From UBA7455 sp026713185 (GTDB lineage Bacteria > Pseudomonadota > Gammaproteobacteria > Pseudomonadales > Azotimanducaceae): a DNA stretch of 64,000 bases. A model generated the notes under the pieces. The model ran no database searches, was not told where the DNA came from, and saw only the letters and a list, made by a program, of their open reading frames with translations. Shown here piece by piece: positions 50,806 through 60,038 of this stretch. Each line of letters begins with the position of its first letter. Position 1 is the first letter of the stretch. Location: assembly GCA_963665785.1 (NCBI GenBank), contig OY762456.1:1426001-1490000 (forward strand), written 5' to 3'. The translations under genes and the position numbers were made by a program.

Positions 50806-51372
50806 CTATCCTCCATCTGGCGATTCGGCAACCGTCGAGATCGCCATCAGTGCACGGTTCATGTGGTACTCCACCGACTTCTGCGACAGCCCGACCTGCC
50901 TGGCGATTTCCGCATAGGTATATCCCTCGAAACGGTGCAGCAGGAATACGTGCCGGGATTTCTCGGGCAGGGCTGCCAGTACCTGCTGCACGGCAGCGAG
51001 CCGTTCGCGACTAATCAGCATCCGCGCGGGATCGTCCAGGCTACGCACGTCCTGCCCACCATCAGCCGGCTGCTCTCGTAGAAAGCGGCCCTGCACTTCT
51101 CGGCGGCGCAGTACATCGAGGGCCATGCGGTTCGCCATGGTAAAGAAGAAGCGGCGCAGATCCTTGATGGATTCGCGATCCGTCCGACGCAGCAATTTCT
51201 CGAAGGCGTCGTGAGCGACTTCCTCAGCTTCCTCGCCATTACCCAGTTTACGGGTCAGGAAGCGCTGCAGATCCGGCGACGCGCGCTCGTAGAAGTCCAC
51301 GATCTCCGCCTTTTGCAGCGGTTTTTCCGGTTGCCGGGAATCGCTCACATCAGAGGTCCACTCAACGGTCAT
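50806..51372 (-). CDS. fecI: FecI-like ECF sigma factor
   Basis: 188 residues. Region 2 is F-Y-E-R-A-S-P-D-L-Q-R-F-L then A-E-E-V-A-H-D-A-F-E-K-L, with R-R-F-F-F-T-M-A-N-R-M-A. Region 4 is L-A-A-L-P-E-K-S-R-H-V-F-L-L-H-R-F-E-G and the HTH Y-A-E-I-A-R-Q-V-G-L-S-Q-K-S-V-E. It activates the receptor operon when FecR is triggered. It is the first gene of a leftward fecI-fecR-receptor set, opposite the ABC cluster. Confidence 0.92.
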   Translation of the reverse strand: MTVEWTSDVSDSRQPEKPLQKAEIVDFYERASPDLQRFLTRKLGNGEEAEEVAHDAFEKLLRRTDRESIKDLRRFFFTMANRMALDVLRRREVQGRFLREQPADGGQDVRSLDDPARMLISRERLAAVQQVLAALPEKSRHVFLLHRFEGYTYAEIARQVGLSQKSVEYHMNRALMAISTVAESPDGG

Positions 51373-51631
51373 CCATACCTTAACATTTTTAAGACGAACG
51401 GGAGGATGGATACCCTAAAGATAATTGACAATGAACCTCGGAGAGGGGAACATATTTGCTGGCGAGTCTTTCGTTGCATCCTCCTCATGATCTTTCGGCA
51501 TGGATCATTTTTCCGGGGTAAAGGAAATGTGATTCCTCGAAGCGTTATTTACCAAACTCAGTTTCCGCTCTCCCGGGCAGTTGTCCCTGATCGGTGGAGA
51601 CTGAAACTCATTGTAGAAGAGAAGTAATACA

Positions 51632-52918
51632 GTGGACGAATTGATCGAGAAGAAAACATGGTCGTTCAAAAGGCTGCTTACCATTGGCTTTGTCGGGTTG
51701 GTTGCCGTCGCTGTGATCTACACCCTGTTCTCCGGTCCGAACACATCAAGTCTGACGGTCGCAGCGGAACGGATCAGTATCGATCAGGTGCGCGTGGGTG
51801 AGTTTGCAGAATACGTACCGGTTGTCGGCAGGGTTCGACCCAAGGTGACTGTGTATCTGGATCTCGAAGAAGGTGGAATTGTTGAAGAGATTTTTATAGA
51901 AAGCGGCAACAGGGTCGAAAAAGGCGATCTTATTCTTGGTTTTTCCAATTCGGCAGTGCAGAAGAACAATATCGATTCGGAAACCCGACTGCTGGAGAAC
52001 CTCGATCAGCTGCGCAACTCCAAGATCTCCCTCACGGAGCAGAATCTGATCCTCAAGGAACAGTTGCTGGATCTGGATTTCAGCATTCTTGAACTCGAGC
52101 GTACCTTTGCCAGGTATAAGCGTTTGCACAACGAACAGAATACCGTACTGTCGCTTGAGCAATTCGAATCGACCAGAGATCGATTAAGTTACCTCAAAGA
52201 CAAAAAGAAGTTGCTGGAAGAACGCATCGAGCAGGAAAGCATCCTGCGTGAACGTCAGAGTACGCAAGTCGACGATTCCATCGAACGGGTTAACCGCAGC
52301 CTTTCGATACTGACACAGATCATGGGCAGTCTTGAACTGCGTGCACCCATCAGTGGTGATCTGTCATCGATGAGTGCGGAGGTCGGGCAAAATTTTTCCA
52401 GGGGTCAGCGGGTTGGCCAGATTGACCAGTTGGACCAGTTCAAGGTTACGGTGAGTATCGATCAGTATTACATTGCAAGGGTAGCCGTGGAGCAGGTGGG
52501 TGAGTTTGACTTTGGCGGGCAGCGTTATCAATTGCGCATCAACAAGATCCACCCGGAAGTTGCAGAAGACGCAACCTTTCAGGTTGATATGGAGTTTGTC
52601 AGTACCGTGCCAGGTGGCATCAAACGAGGACAAAGCCTGCAGATCGATCTGAACCTCTCTGCTTCCAGAACGGCCAACCTCGTGACCAAGGGAGGTTTCT
52701 ACAGACATACCAACGGACGCTGGGTTTACCAGATAAGTGAAGATGGTGCACGGGCTTATCGTGTCGACCTTGTACCGGGTCGACAGAATCCAGAGAGTTT
52801 TGAGATACTCGAGGGACTTGTCCCTGGAGATTGGATCATTTCATCGAGTTACGACGGTTTTCGTGATGTTGAGGAATTGATCCTGGAACCACCCATTCAA
52901 TTGACAAAATCTCTTTAA
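51632..52918 (+). CDS. HlyD-type periplasmic adaptor of an ABC exporter
   Basis: 428 residues from GTG 51632. An N-terminal TM helix (residues 18-36) is followed by a lipoyl half-site (P-V-V-G-R-V-R-P near 66), a long coiled-coil hairpin (about 110-230) and the second lipoyl half (L-E-L-R-A-P-I-S-G-D-L near 237), then a beta-barrel. It bridges an inner-membrane ABC transporter to the outer membrane. The ATPase gene follows after 12 bp. The 51373-51631 gap is a divergent promoter region with no gene. Confidence 0.88.
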   Translation: MDELIEKKTWSFKRLLTIGFVGLVAVAVIYTLFSGPNTSSLTVAAERISIDQVRVGEFAEYVPVVGRVRPKVTVYLDLEEGGIVEEIFIESGNRVEKGDLILGFSNSAVQKNNIDSETRLLENLDQLRNSKISLTEQNLILKEQLLDLDFSILELERTFARYKRLHNEQNTVLSLEQFESTRDRLSYLKDKKKLLEERIEQESILRERQSTQVDDSIERVNRSLSILTQIMGSLELRAPISGDLSSMSAEVGQNFSRGQRVGQIDQLDQFKVTVSIDQYYIARVAVEQVGEFDFGGQRYQLRINKIHPEVAEDATFQVDMEFVSTVPGGIKRGQSLQIDLNLSASRTANLVTKGGFYRHTNGRWVYQISEDGARAYRVDLVPGRQNPESFEILEGLVPGDWIISSSYDGFRDVEELILEPPIQLTKSL

Positions 52919-52930
52919 CGGAGCTGACAC

Positions 52931-53593
52931 ATGATCATATCGACACAGGGACTGACCAGGATTTTTCTCACTGAGGAAGTCAAGACCACCGCATTACAGG
53001 AAGTAAAACTCGAGATTAATGAGGGAGAATTCGTCTCCCTCATGGGTCCTTCCGGTTGCGGCAAGTCCACCCTGTTGCATATTCTCGGGTTAATCGACAA
53101 TCCGAGTAGCGGCAGCTATAAATTTCTCGGGGAAGAAGTTGCCGACTATCCTGAATCCAGACGAACACAAATCAGAAAAGCCAATATCGGGTTCGTATTC
53201 CAGAGTTTCAACCTGATTGACGAACTCACGGTATTCGAGAATGTTGAATTGCCGCTGATCTACAATGGCACGCCCCATGGTGAGCGAACCAAACGAGTTG
53301 AAGAGGTGCTGGAGAAAATGGATATGAGTCACCGGATGAAGCACTTTCCGCTGCAGTTGTCTGGTGGACAGCAGCAACGCGCGGCAGTCGCGAGAGCAAT
53401 CGTCAACTCCCCGAAATTGATATTGGCTGATGAGCCCACAGGTAACCTTGACTCAGAACACGGCGAAGACGTGATGAATATTCTTCGCCAGCTCAATGAA
53501 GAAGCAACCACTATTGTGATGGTGACACACTCGGAACACGATGCAGCATTTGCCGGTCGGGTAGTGCAGTTACTGGATGGGAAAATTCAATGA
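52931..53593 (+). CDS. ABC transporter ATP-binding protein (MacB/LolD type)
   Basis: 220 residues. Walker A G-P-S-G-C-G-K-S-T at about 38-46, Q-loop V-F-Q-S-F-N-L-I, signature L-S-G-G-Q-Q-Q-R, Walker B L-I-L-A-D-E-P-T-G-N-L-D and the His switch V-T-H-S-E. These are hallmarks of the MacB/LolD subfamily, which drives mechanotransmission rather than a channel. Its adaptor lies upstream and the permease (54967-57402) is on the opposite strand. The stop codon overlaps an ATG (ATGA), and the 49-bp duplication begins inside this gene. Confidence 0.92.
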   Translation: MIISTQGLTRIFLTEEVKTTALQEVKLEINEGEFVSLMGPSGCGKSTLLHILGLIDNPSSGSYKFLGEEVADYPESRRTQIRKANIGFVFQSFNLIDELTVFENVELPLIYNGTPHGERTKRVEEVLEKMDMSHRMKHFPLQLSGGQQQRAAVARAIVNSPKLILADEPTGNLDSEHGEDVMNILRQLNEEATTIVMVTHSEHDAAFAGRVVQLLDGKIQ

Positions 53594-53646
53594 AAAATTT
53601 GCAGGTCCGGTAGTGCAGTTACTGGATGGGAAAATTCAATGAAAAG
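53549..53646 (+). repeat. 49-bp tandem duplication at the ATPase stop / next gene start
   Basis: 53549-53597 and 53598-53646 are nearly identical, beginning TTTGCCGGTCGGGTAGTGCA and TTTGCAGGTCCGGTAGTGCA. The unit holds the last ATPase codons and the ATGA overlap. The first ATGA ends the ATPase and opens a 7-codon minigene; the second starts the 440-residue protein. Confidence 0.9.
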
Positions 53647-54961
53647 AATAATGCTGTTGGTGTTGTCTCTCATCCTGACACCATCGCTTTTTGCGGAATC
53701 CATTGAGGGTACCTGGCAGGGTCAACTGATCGTATCGCCAGGTAATGAACTCACCATCCAGTTTATCATTGAATCTGATGCTGATGGCTACAGTGTGACA
53801 CTGAACTCTCCGGAGTCCGGCGCCATCAAGAATGTGCCGGCGGATACAGCCCGTTTAGAAAACGGGGAACTGACAATCGAAGTTGCGGCACTGAGTGGCT
53901 CGTTTGCGGGCAAAATCAACGAAGGGGAAATAGCCGGCCACTGGAAACAACTGGATCAATTGCTGCCGCTGGTGTTGAAACCGCTTTTGCAAGCAGAGCT
54001 ATCGGAAGCCTTCCGTACTCTGCTCAAAGGACGCTGGGAAGGTACTCTCACGTTTCCTGCTGGTGAAGCAATACTCATTGACATGATCTTCAAAATTGAC
54101 GAAGAGAATAATGTCACTGGCGATCTGGGTATCCCGGGACAGACACCCCAAAGGTTTCCCATGAGCGATGTCATCGCTTCTGAATCCGGGATTCGCCTGA
54201 ATATTCCCGATATGACAGCTTCATTTAAGGGATCGTTTACCAAAGAAGGCATCGTTGGTGAGATGATACAGGGCTCTTCTCTACCCCTTACTTTAGTGAA
54301 GAAAGTATTTGATCCAAAAATGTCAGCACTGGATTTTAATGAAGAAGCGAGGTCCTTGCTGATGGGATCATGGTTTGGCTATATCACTACACCGGCAGGT
54401 GACATCACAGTCGTGTTTCGTTTTACGCAGGTAGACGACTATATACTCGGTTACTCCGACAACCCGGATCAGGGTTCACTCGACATGCCGATCAAGGCCG
54501 CGACGCTCAATGGCAGCGACATCGAGATAAAAGTTAATGATTACTACGTGTTTACCGGCAAAGCGGAAGATGGAAAACTGGCCGGCGAGTTGAAGCAGTT
54601 TAATAAGACCTCGCCGCTCATGCTTGAAAAAGGACGACTGCCCCCAATTGCATTGGATATACCTGACCGTCTGCGCGGTATCTGGCAGGGTGTGCAAAAA
54701 AATCCAAAGGGAGACAATACGGTTATCGTTCGTTTTGAGCAGGATCCTGCCGGTGTCATGGTCGGTTTTGTTGACCAGCCAGACTTGTACCTGAAAGGCT
54801 CAAGGATTCACGATGTTACAGTTTCAGCAGACACAGTAACGATTAAACTGTCTGAACTTACTCGTACCAGTTTTACCGGTACCTTGAGTGGCGATCAGTT
54901 ACTCGGCGCTGTTACAACAGGTGAAAAGGTATCCGAACTGGAACTGAAGCGAATGCAGTAA
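53639..54961 (+). CDS. secreted protein of four repeated beta-rich domains, unknown function
   Basis: 440 residues with a signal peptide ending L-F-A-E near 20. Four domains of about 90 residues follow (22-114, 129-220, 241-330, 346-437). Each starts with G-x-W-x-G (G-T-W-Q-G, G-R-W-E-G, G-S-W-F-G, G-I-W-Q-G), has an F-x-G-x-x middle and ends with an L-x-L or P-L-x-L strand. Such domains are known singly before alpha/beta hydrolases of the S9/CocE kind; here no hydrolase is present. It lies in the ABC cluster, so a role with the exporter or its substrate is likely. The 3' end is 5 bp from the convergent permease stop. Confidence 0.75.
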   Translation: MKRIMLLVLSLILTPSLFAESIEGTWQGQLIVSPGNELTIQFIIESDADGYSVTLNSPESGAIKNVPADTARLENGELTIEVAALSGSFAGKINEGEIAGHWKQLDQLLPLVLKPLLQAELSEAFRTLLKGRWEGTLTFPAGEAILIDMIFKIDEENNVTGDLGIPGQTPQRFPMSDVIASESGIRLNIPDMTASFKGSFTKEGIVGEMIQGSSLPLTLVKKVFDPKMSALDFNEEARSLLMGSWFGYITTPAGDITVVFRFTQVDDYILGYSDNPDQGSLDMPIKAATLNGSDIEIKVNDYYVFTGKAEDGKLAGELKQFNKTSPLMLEKGRLPPIALDIPDRLRGIWQGVQKNPKGDNTVIVRFEQDPAGVMVGFVDQPDLYLKGSRIHDVTVSADTVTIKLSELTRTSFTGTLSGDQLLGAVTTGEKVSELELKRMQ

Positions 54962-54966
54962 AGCAT

Positions 54967-57402
54967 CTACTCGTAACGTAGCGCCTCTACGGGATTGGCT
55001 CTGGCGGTAAAGAACGTCTGCAGTGCGATGGTAGAAAAAGTGATCAGCGCCACCACGGCCGATGCCAGCAGAAAAATCCAGAGGGCTATCTCGGTGCGAT
55101 AAGCAAATGACAGCAACCAGTCTCCCACGGCGAAATACGAGGCAATCGATCCCAACAGTGAAGCCAGGATGACCAGCACCAGCATGCCTTTGGCCAACAG
55201 CGTAATGATCTGGCTCGTTGTTGCACCCAGAACTTTGCGAATACCAATTTCTTTGGTTCTTTGTTCCGTGTTAAATGCCGCCAGGCCGTACATTCCGATC
55301 ATGGCGATAAAGATGCATATACCCGCCAAAAGGGTTGTCAGGGTGATCAGATTGTTTTCGTCCGCGTAAATTTCCTTTAACAGATCATCATAAAACCGGT
55401 ATTCAAAAGGATGCTTTGTATTGAATTTATTGATTACAGACTCGATATAGTTGATGGTTTGAGGGACATTGTCCGGTGCAATATCAGCCACGAAGTATCT
55501 GGAAATCAGATTGTGCTGCAAAGGCGGTACATCCGAGTAGTCAGTTTCCCAGAAGGGAATCATTATCAGCGGCATTACGGGCTCATGCAGGGAAGTGAAA
55601 TGAAAATCCTTCACGACACCAATGACTCTGGCAAAATCTTCCTGGATGCGTTTACCCAGTGGGTTTTCCCATCCCCTGTCCTTAACCATGGCTTCATTCA
55701 CAAGAACAGATAAGCCAACATCCGTAATCAACCGCTTTGAAAAGTCTCGACCTGCGACGATTTCCATACCCATAACATCGATATACTCCTCGCTGAAATT
55801 TAATATATTGAAGGTAGAAACTTCCATCTGGCCCGCGTTATTTTCCATTTCTATTGAGGTATTAGGAACTTCCTTGTCGGGGCTGAAGCCGGTTTGCGCG
55901 AACCCATGAATATTACCATGCTGGAGCAACTCATTTTTAATGACTGGAATCTTCTCGAGGGTATTCACCCCTCGTATTGTTATGTGAAGCTTGTTGTCCT
56001 TGTCATAACCCAAAGGCTTGTTGGCGACAAAATTCATCTGCAATTCCATAATCATCGTGGCAGACAGAACGCCAACAGTAACCAGAAATTGAATGAAAAC
56101 CAGAGACTGACGCAGCCAAAAACCTGTTTTGTTACCGCCTCTCATTGTACCGTGACTTGATAACGGTGCGATGGATGAAAGATAGAATGCAGGATAAGCG
56201 CCAGCGAGGATTGCAACCAGCACAGTCCCAAAGGCAATGTACAGGAGCAATTCCGGATCGTCAGCAATATTCAATAATTCGGTTTTGCCCAGCAATGTGT
56301 TGAGCGGGGTATAAGCATTGGCCACATATACCAGGACAGCAGCAACCATCAGTGCAGCGACCGCGTATACAGCAGATTCACCGAGGAACTGCAACATCAG
56401 TTGCCGCCTGCTGGCGCCTAAAATCTTGCGCATGCCAACTTCCCGGGCACGCCGGGTTGCCCGCGCGGTGGAGAGATTGGTGTAGTTGATGCAGGCAATT
56501 AATACGACAAAAAGGGCGATGGCGATTAGCGTATAGACATAAAAAATGTTGCCCGTGGGTTGTTCAAACATCCATCCGCTCGAATAGTGGACGTCCTTCA
56601 AGGGCAAGGTGAAATATTGCGCTGACATATCGTATTGCCTGCCATATTCAGCCGCATGGTTCTCGTAAAACTGATCCAGCGCCAGCTGCAGGTCTCGTTC
56701 CGTAAAGCCACCTTTGGTAATGAAATACGTGTAGTGGCCCCAGGAAAACAGTCTGCCCGGATCAGGATTTTGATCGTCGCTGCCGTATCCTAACATCTTG
56801 GTACGCGCATTAGAGATCACAGCGCTATATTGCTGATGTGAATTTTCCGGAATGTCGGCAAAGACGGCGGTAACCTGGTGATCGAATGGATCTGATTGCA
56901 AAGTCTCGCCAATCGGATTACGTTCACCAAAGTGAAATCGAGCAAAACTTTCGCTAATGGCAATGGCTGTCGGTTCGTTCAGTGCTGTTGAGAGATCGCC
57001 ATAAATCACCTCATGATCAAACATGTCGAAGAAATTGACATCTGCCGAGAGTATGTCATCCCAATCCCGCTCAATATCGCCAGATTTAAGGATCTGGCCC
57101 TTGGGACCACTCATACGAACATAATCTATCATGTCCGGGTAGTCCCTTTTGAAAAGCGGGGACAACACATCGGGTGCAAGTGCATAGTTTGTCGTACTCC
57201 CACCAGAGGTCCTTGCGAAATTTATCCGAAAAATTCGCTCATGATTAACGTTGTGCTGGTCGTAGGTGAGTTCACTTTCAATATAGGCAAACACGATAAT
57301 GCCGCAGGCAATCGCCAACGCCAATCCAACAATATTGATCAGCGCATACGACTTCTCCCGTGAGAGGTTGCGTAGCGCGATGATGATGTAGCTCTTGATC
57401 AT
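54967..57402 (-). CDS. ABC transporter permease with two FtsX/MacB_PCD units
   Basis: 811 residues. The start (M-I-K-S-Y-I-I-I-A-L-R-N-L, then the first TM helix) is followed by a MacB-like periplasmic domain (about 45-280) and an FtsX core (285-400, with A-R-E-V-G-M-R-K-I-L-G-A). A second TM near 425, a second periplasmic part and the last FtsX core (R-T-K-E-I-G-I-R-K-V-L-G-A near 705) follow. The length is about twice MacB's permease half, a form known in many bacteria. It is the expected partner of the ATPase at 52931, although on the other strand. Confidence 0.9.
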   Translation of the reverse strand: MIKSYIIIALRNLSREKSYALINIVGLALAIACGIIVFAYIESELTYDQHNVNHERIFRINFARTSGGSTTNYALAPDVLSPLFKRDYPDMIDYVRMSGPKGQILKSGDIERDWDDILSADVNFFDMFDHEVIYGDLSTALNEPTAIAISESFARFHFGERNPIGETLQSDPFDHQVTAVFADIPENSHQQYSAVISNARTKMLGYGSDDQNPDPGRLFSWGHYTYFITKGGFTERDLQLALDQFYENHAAEYGRQYDMSAQYFTLPLKDVHYSSGWMFEQPTGNIFYVYTLIAIALFVVLIACINYTNLSTARATRRAREVGMRKILGASRRQLMLQFLGESAVYAVAALMVAAVLVYVANAYTPLNTLLGKTELLNIADDPELLLYIAFGTVLVAILAGAYPAFYLSSIAPLSSHGTMRGGNKTGFWLRQSLVFIQFLVTVGVLSATMIMELQMNFVANKPLGYDKDNKLHITIRGVNTLEKIPVIKNELLQHGNIHGFAQTGFSPDKEVPNTSIEMENNAGQMEVSTFNILNFSEEYIDVMGMEIVAGRDFSKRLITDVGLSVLVNEAMVKDRGWENPLGKRIQEDFARVIGVVKDFHFTSLHEPVMPLIMIPFWETDYSDVPPLQHNLISRYFVADIAPDNVPQTINYIESVINKFNTKHPFEYRFYDDLLKEIYADENNLITLTTLLAGICIFIAMIGMYGLAAFNTEQRTKEIGIRKVLGATTSQIITLLAKGMLVLVILASLLGSIASYFAVGDWLLSFAYRTEIALWIFLLASAVVALITFSTIALQTFFTARANPVEALRYE

Positions 57403-57529
57403 GACTTTTTCTTTCTAACAATGTCTTCTTTCAGGTACACACAACATTCATTTTTCGTGAGTATATTGCCCGGGAATTGCTGATTGCAGCAATGTATCAT
57501 ATCAAGAAGGGTGGCGCCCTTATCAGGAA

Positions 57530-58372
57530 TCAACCAAAGTGCCCAATATCCGAGTAGCGGTCCAGTACTGGCAATACCTTGTCTCGAGACGCTGAAGGCA
57601 GCGATAACAACACCCGGCTGATCCCGGCATCAACGTAACCGGCGAGGGTATCAGGGTCAGCCGGAGCTCCGAAAACATTGACCGATAATGATGAAAAATC
57701 CCTGCCTGCGGCATCAGCAAACGATTTTAATCTTGCCATGTTTACTTCGGCATCAAAGCCATTTCGCGCGCGTGGCAACCAGCCGTCACAGTACTCGACA
57801 ATGCGGCGTAATGTGTAGTCGGATTCGCCACCCAACAATATCGGCGGATGCGGTTTTTGCACAGGTTTTGGATAACTCCAGCTCTCTGAAAATTCAACAT
57901 GCTCACCGTGATAATCGGCTGTATCTCCAGTCCACAGCGCTTTCATTGCTTCAATCTGTTCACCCATTCGAGCGAAGCGTTTATTGTATTTTATACCGTG
58001 GTGAGCCATCTCTTCCCTGTTCCAGCCACCCCCGATACCAAAGATGAAACGTCCTGCAGACATACGGTCCAGGCTTGCAACCAGCTTGGCCGTAACGATT
58101 GTGTCGCGCTGAGGCAGCAGGCAGATACCAGTCCCTATTTTGAGGTTTCTGGTTTTCGCCGCGGCAAAAGACAGCGAAACAAAGGGATCATAGGCGTGCC
58201 AATACTCCCTGGGCAGATCATTTCCACCAGGCCATGGAGATTCCCGATTTGTCGGAATGTGGGTATGTTCCGGGACGAACAGTGATTCAAAACCGCGGTC
58301 TTCAACTTCTACTGCCAGTTCATCCATCCGAATACTGAAGTCAGTTGCGAAAATCATTACGCCTATGTGCAT
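57530..58372 (-). CDS. LLM-class flavin/F420-dependent oxidoreductase
   Basis: 280 residues, TIGR03619-like, the same family as the protein at 5726-6589. Seen: F-E-S-L-F-V-P-E-H-T-H near 30, I-G-T-G-I-C-L-L-P-Q-R-D near 80, F-I-F-G-I-G-G-G-W-N near 112, P-I-L-L-G-G-E, and D-G-W-L-P. It likely oxidises or reduces a xenobiotic or secondary metabolite with reduced flavin or F420. No redox partner is adjacent. It precedes an antisense-free gap to the permease. Confidence 0.87.
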   Translation of the reverse strand: MHIGVMIFATDFSIRMDELAVEVEDRGFESLFVPEHTHIPTNRESPWPGGNDLPREYWHAYDPFVSLSFAAAKTRNLKIGTGICLLPQRDTIVTAKLVASLDRMSAGRFIFGIGGGWNREEMAHHGIKYNKRFARMGEQIEAMKALWTGDTADYHGEHVEFSESWSYPKPVQKPHPPILLGGESDYTLRRIVEYCDGWLPRARNGFDAEVNMARLKSFADAAGRDFSSLSVNVFGAPADPDTLAGYVDAGISRVLLSLPSASRDKVLPVLDRYSDIGHFG

Positions 58373-58393
58373 TTTGTTTCCTTAATTTCCGGT

Positions 58394-58669
58394 TCAGTAA
58401 ACTTGATCGTGTTCACCAATATTGACCAGAATGATCTCTTTATTCTGATTCTCAAGCTCCAGTATAATTCGATATCTCATATTGATAGAAACTGAGGATA
58501 AGCCCTGCAAGCGGCCTTCAAGGCTGTGCAGCCTCAGTGAGGGGTGGTAAGGGTTCAGCTCTGACAATTCCAGCGTTTTCCTGTATTGACTGTGTATCTC
58601 TGAATGCTTCAACAGGAATTTCCTGGCGCGCCTGGTATAGCTATCCGGGTAAATCAGCTTATATGGCAT
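58394..58669 (-). CDS. RelE/YafQ-like toxin
   Basis: 91 residues of the RelE/ParE superfamily: Y-T-R-R-A-R-K-F-L-L-K-H near 11-23, H-S-L-E-G-R-L-Q-G near 48, and Y-R-I-I-L-E-L near 65, ending I-G-E-H-D-Q-V-Y. Such toxins cut mRNA or block gyrase; the family member cannot be told exactly. The start overlaps the antitoxin stop by one base (58669), the usual antitoxin-first order. Confidence 0.87.
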   Translation of the reverse strand: MPYKLIYPDSYTRRARKFLLKHSEIHSQYRKTLELSELNPYHPSLRLHSLEGRLQGLSSVSINMRYRIILELENQNKEIILVNIGEHDQVY

Positions 58670-58920
58670 CAGCCAAGCAGTCGGTTCATGTGCTCATCAA
58701 CGCTTTCGATTTTGTAGTTGCCGCTCTCAATATCGCTGCGTGCTTCCTGGAGGGCTATATCCAGTTCGTATTCTCGCAGTTTGTTGTAGGTATTGAAGTC
58801 GAGTACAACATACTTGCGATCGCCACGCACGGTAATTACAGCTTCCCCGTCTTGCTGGAGCGCAGCTTCTACAACGGACACGCCTTTAGTCTTGAGATCA
58901 TTCGCGGTGATGCTGGTCAT
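58669..58920 (-). CDS. Phd/YefM-type antitoxin
   Basis: 83 residues starting T-S-I-T-A-N-D-L-K-T-K-G, with E-A-V-I-T-V-R-G and Y-V-V-L-D-F-N-T-Y as in the Phd/YefM fold, and a disordered C-terminal toxin-binding tail (D-I-E-S-G-N-Y-K). It binds and silences the adjacent toxin and represses the pair. Confidence 0.88.
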   Translation of the reverse strand: MTSITANDLKTKGVSVVEAALQQDGEAVITVRGDRKYVVLDFNTYNKLREYELDIALQEARSDIESGNYKIESVDEHMNRLLG

Positions 58921-59050
58921 GAGTTTACCTCTAATAAAGTATCTATAGCATTTTGAATAGTACTCTATAAAGTGCGATATGCCAAACTTTGTAGCTTATG
59001 GTTTTTCAAAATCGGCGATTATCGAGAAGGTAGTATTTCAGATACGGACG

Positions 59051-59833
59051 TTAAAAGATCCAGTAACCGCCATCGATCAGAAAGTTGTCGCCGGTGTGAT
59101 AGGCACTGGCATCGCTCATGATGTAGACGGCGAGACCGGAAAAATCCTCCGGGGTCCCCCACCGGCGCATGGGAACTCGCTTCAATACATTGTCCACAAA
59201 CCTGGGATTGCTGAAATTTCCTTCTGTCATGGCGGTCTCGACCCAGCCGGGCATCACCGTATGAGCCGTTACACCCCAGCGGGCATAACCGACAGCAAGT
59301 GATCGGATCATCGAGTTCATCGCACCCTTGGTCGATGCATAGTGTGTACTGCGCGGAGCGCCGGACCACGATGACAGACTGGTCGTGCCGACAAGTCGAC
59401 CACCGGGGTCACCGGCTTCCGCACGTTTGCGCATATGTCCGGCAGCCTTCTTGAACGTGTAGAAGACACCATCCAGGTTGACGGACATAATCTGACGCCA
59501 ATTCTCTTCCGGCAGCTCATCAAAATTCGGTCCGCCACCGCCAATACCCGCATTAGCGAAACAGCCGTCAACGCGGCCAAAATCATCCAGTATGGCGTTG
59601 AAGTTGCTCTCAACCGCATCAGGGTCGGAAACGTCACATTGCATTGCTGCAACCCGGGCGCCAAAAGTCTTCAATTCAGCAAGCGCTGTTTCATTCTTGG
59701 TTTTATTGGTGCCCCAGATGACAACATCACCACCTGCTGCTGCGATCCCCTTGGCGAATCCCAGGCCGATACCACCGTTTCCACCGGTGATGAGTGCGAC
59801 CTTGCCGGTCAGATCGAAAGGTGAAGATGCCAT
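59051..59833 (-). CDS. SDR-family oxidoreductase
   Basis: 260 residues from ATG 59833 (CAGGAG 6 bp upstream). Cofactor loop T-G-G-N-G-G-I-G at 16-23, N-A-G-I-G-G, catalytic Ser in T-S-L-S-S-W, and Y-A-S-T-K-G for the YxxxK pair. Ends in the usual I-D-G-G-Y. An in-frame extension to 60019 lacks a good start and is not used. It is an alcohol dehydrogenase-type enzyme of unknown substrate. Confidence 0.89.
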   Translation of the reverse strand: MASSPFDLTGKVALITGGNGGIGLGFAKGIAAAGGDVVIWGTNKTKNETALAELKTFGARVAAMQCDVSDPDAVESNFNAILDDFGRVDGCFANAGIGGGGPNFDELPEENWRQIMSVNLDGVFYTFKKAAGHMRKRAEAGDPGGRLVGTTSLSSWSGAPRSTHYASTKGAMNSMIRSLAVGYARWGVTAHTVMPGWVETAMTEGNFSNPRFVDNVLKRVPMRRWGTPEDFSGLAVYIMSDASAYHTGDNFLIDGGYWIF

Positions 59834-60038
59834 TTTGTCTCCTGATGGAAGTGGTTTCTGATTCACTATTCTGCTCATCGCCTCACCGGCAAAAGCACTC
59901 TGACTGGTCCCTCCAACAACGCCACGACGCTTAACGGGTTTTCGTTTCTTCCTGATAGCCATTATTTCGTCCAAATGGTTTGTTGCAACTAGCCTAAGAG
60001 AGAGCAAGCAGCATTGCAACAGGCGCTTTACAGGTGAT

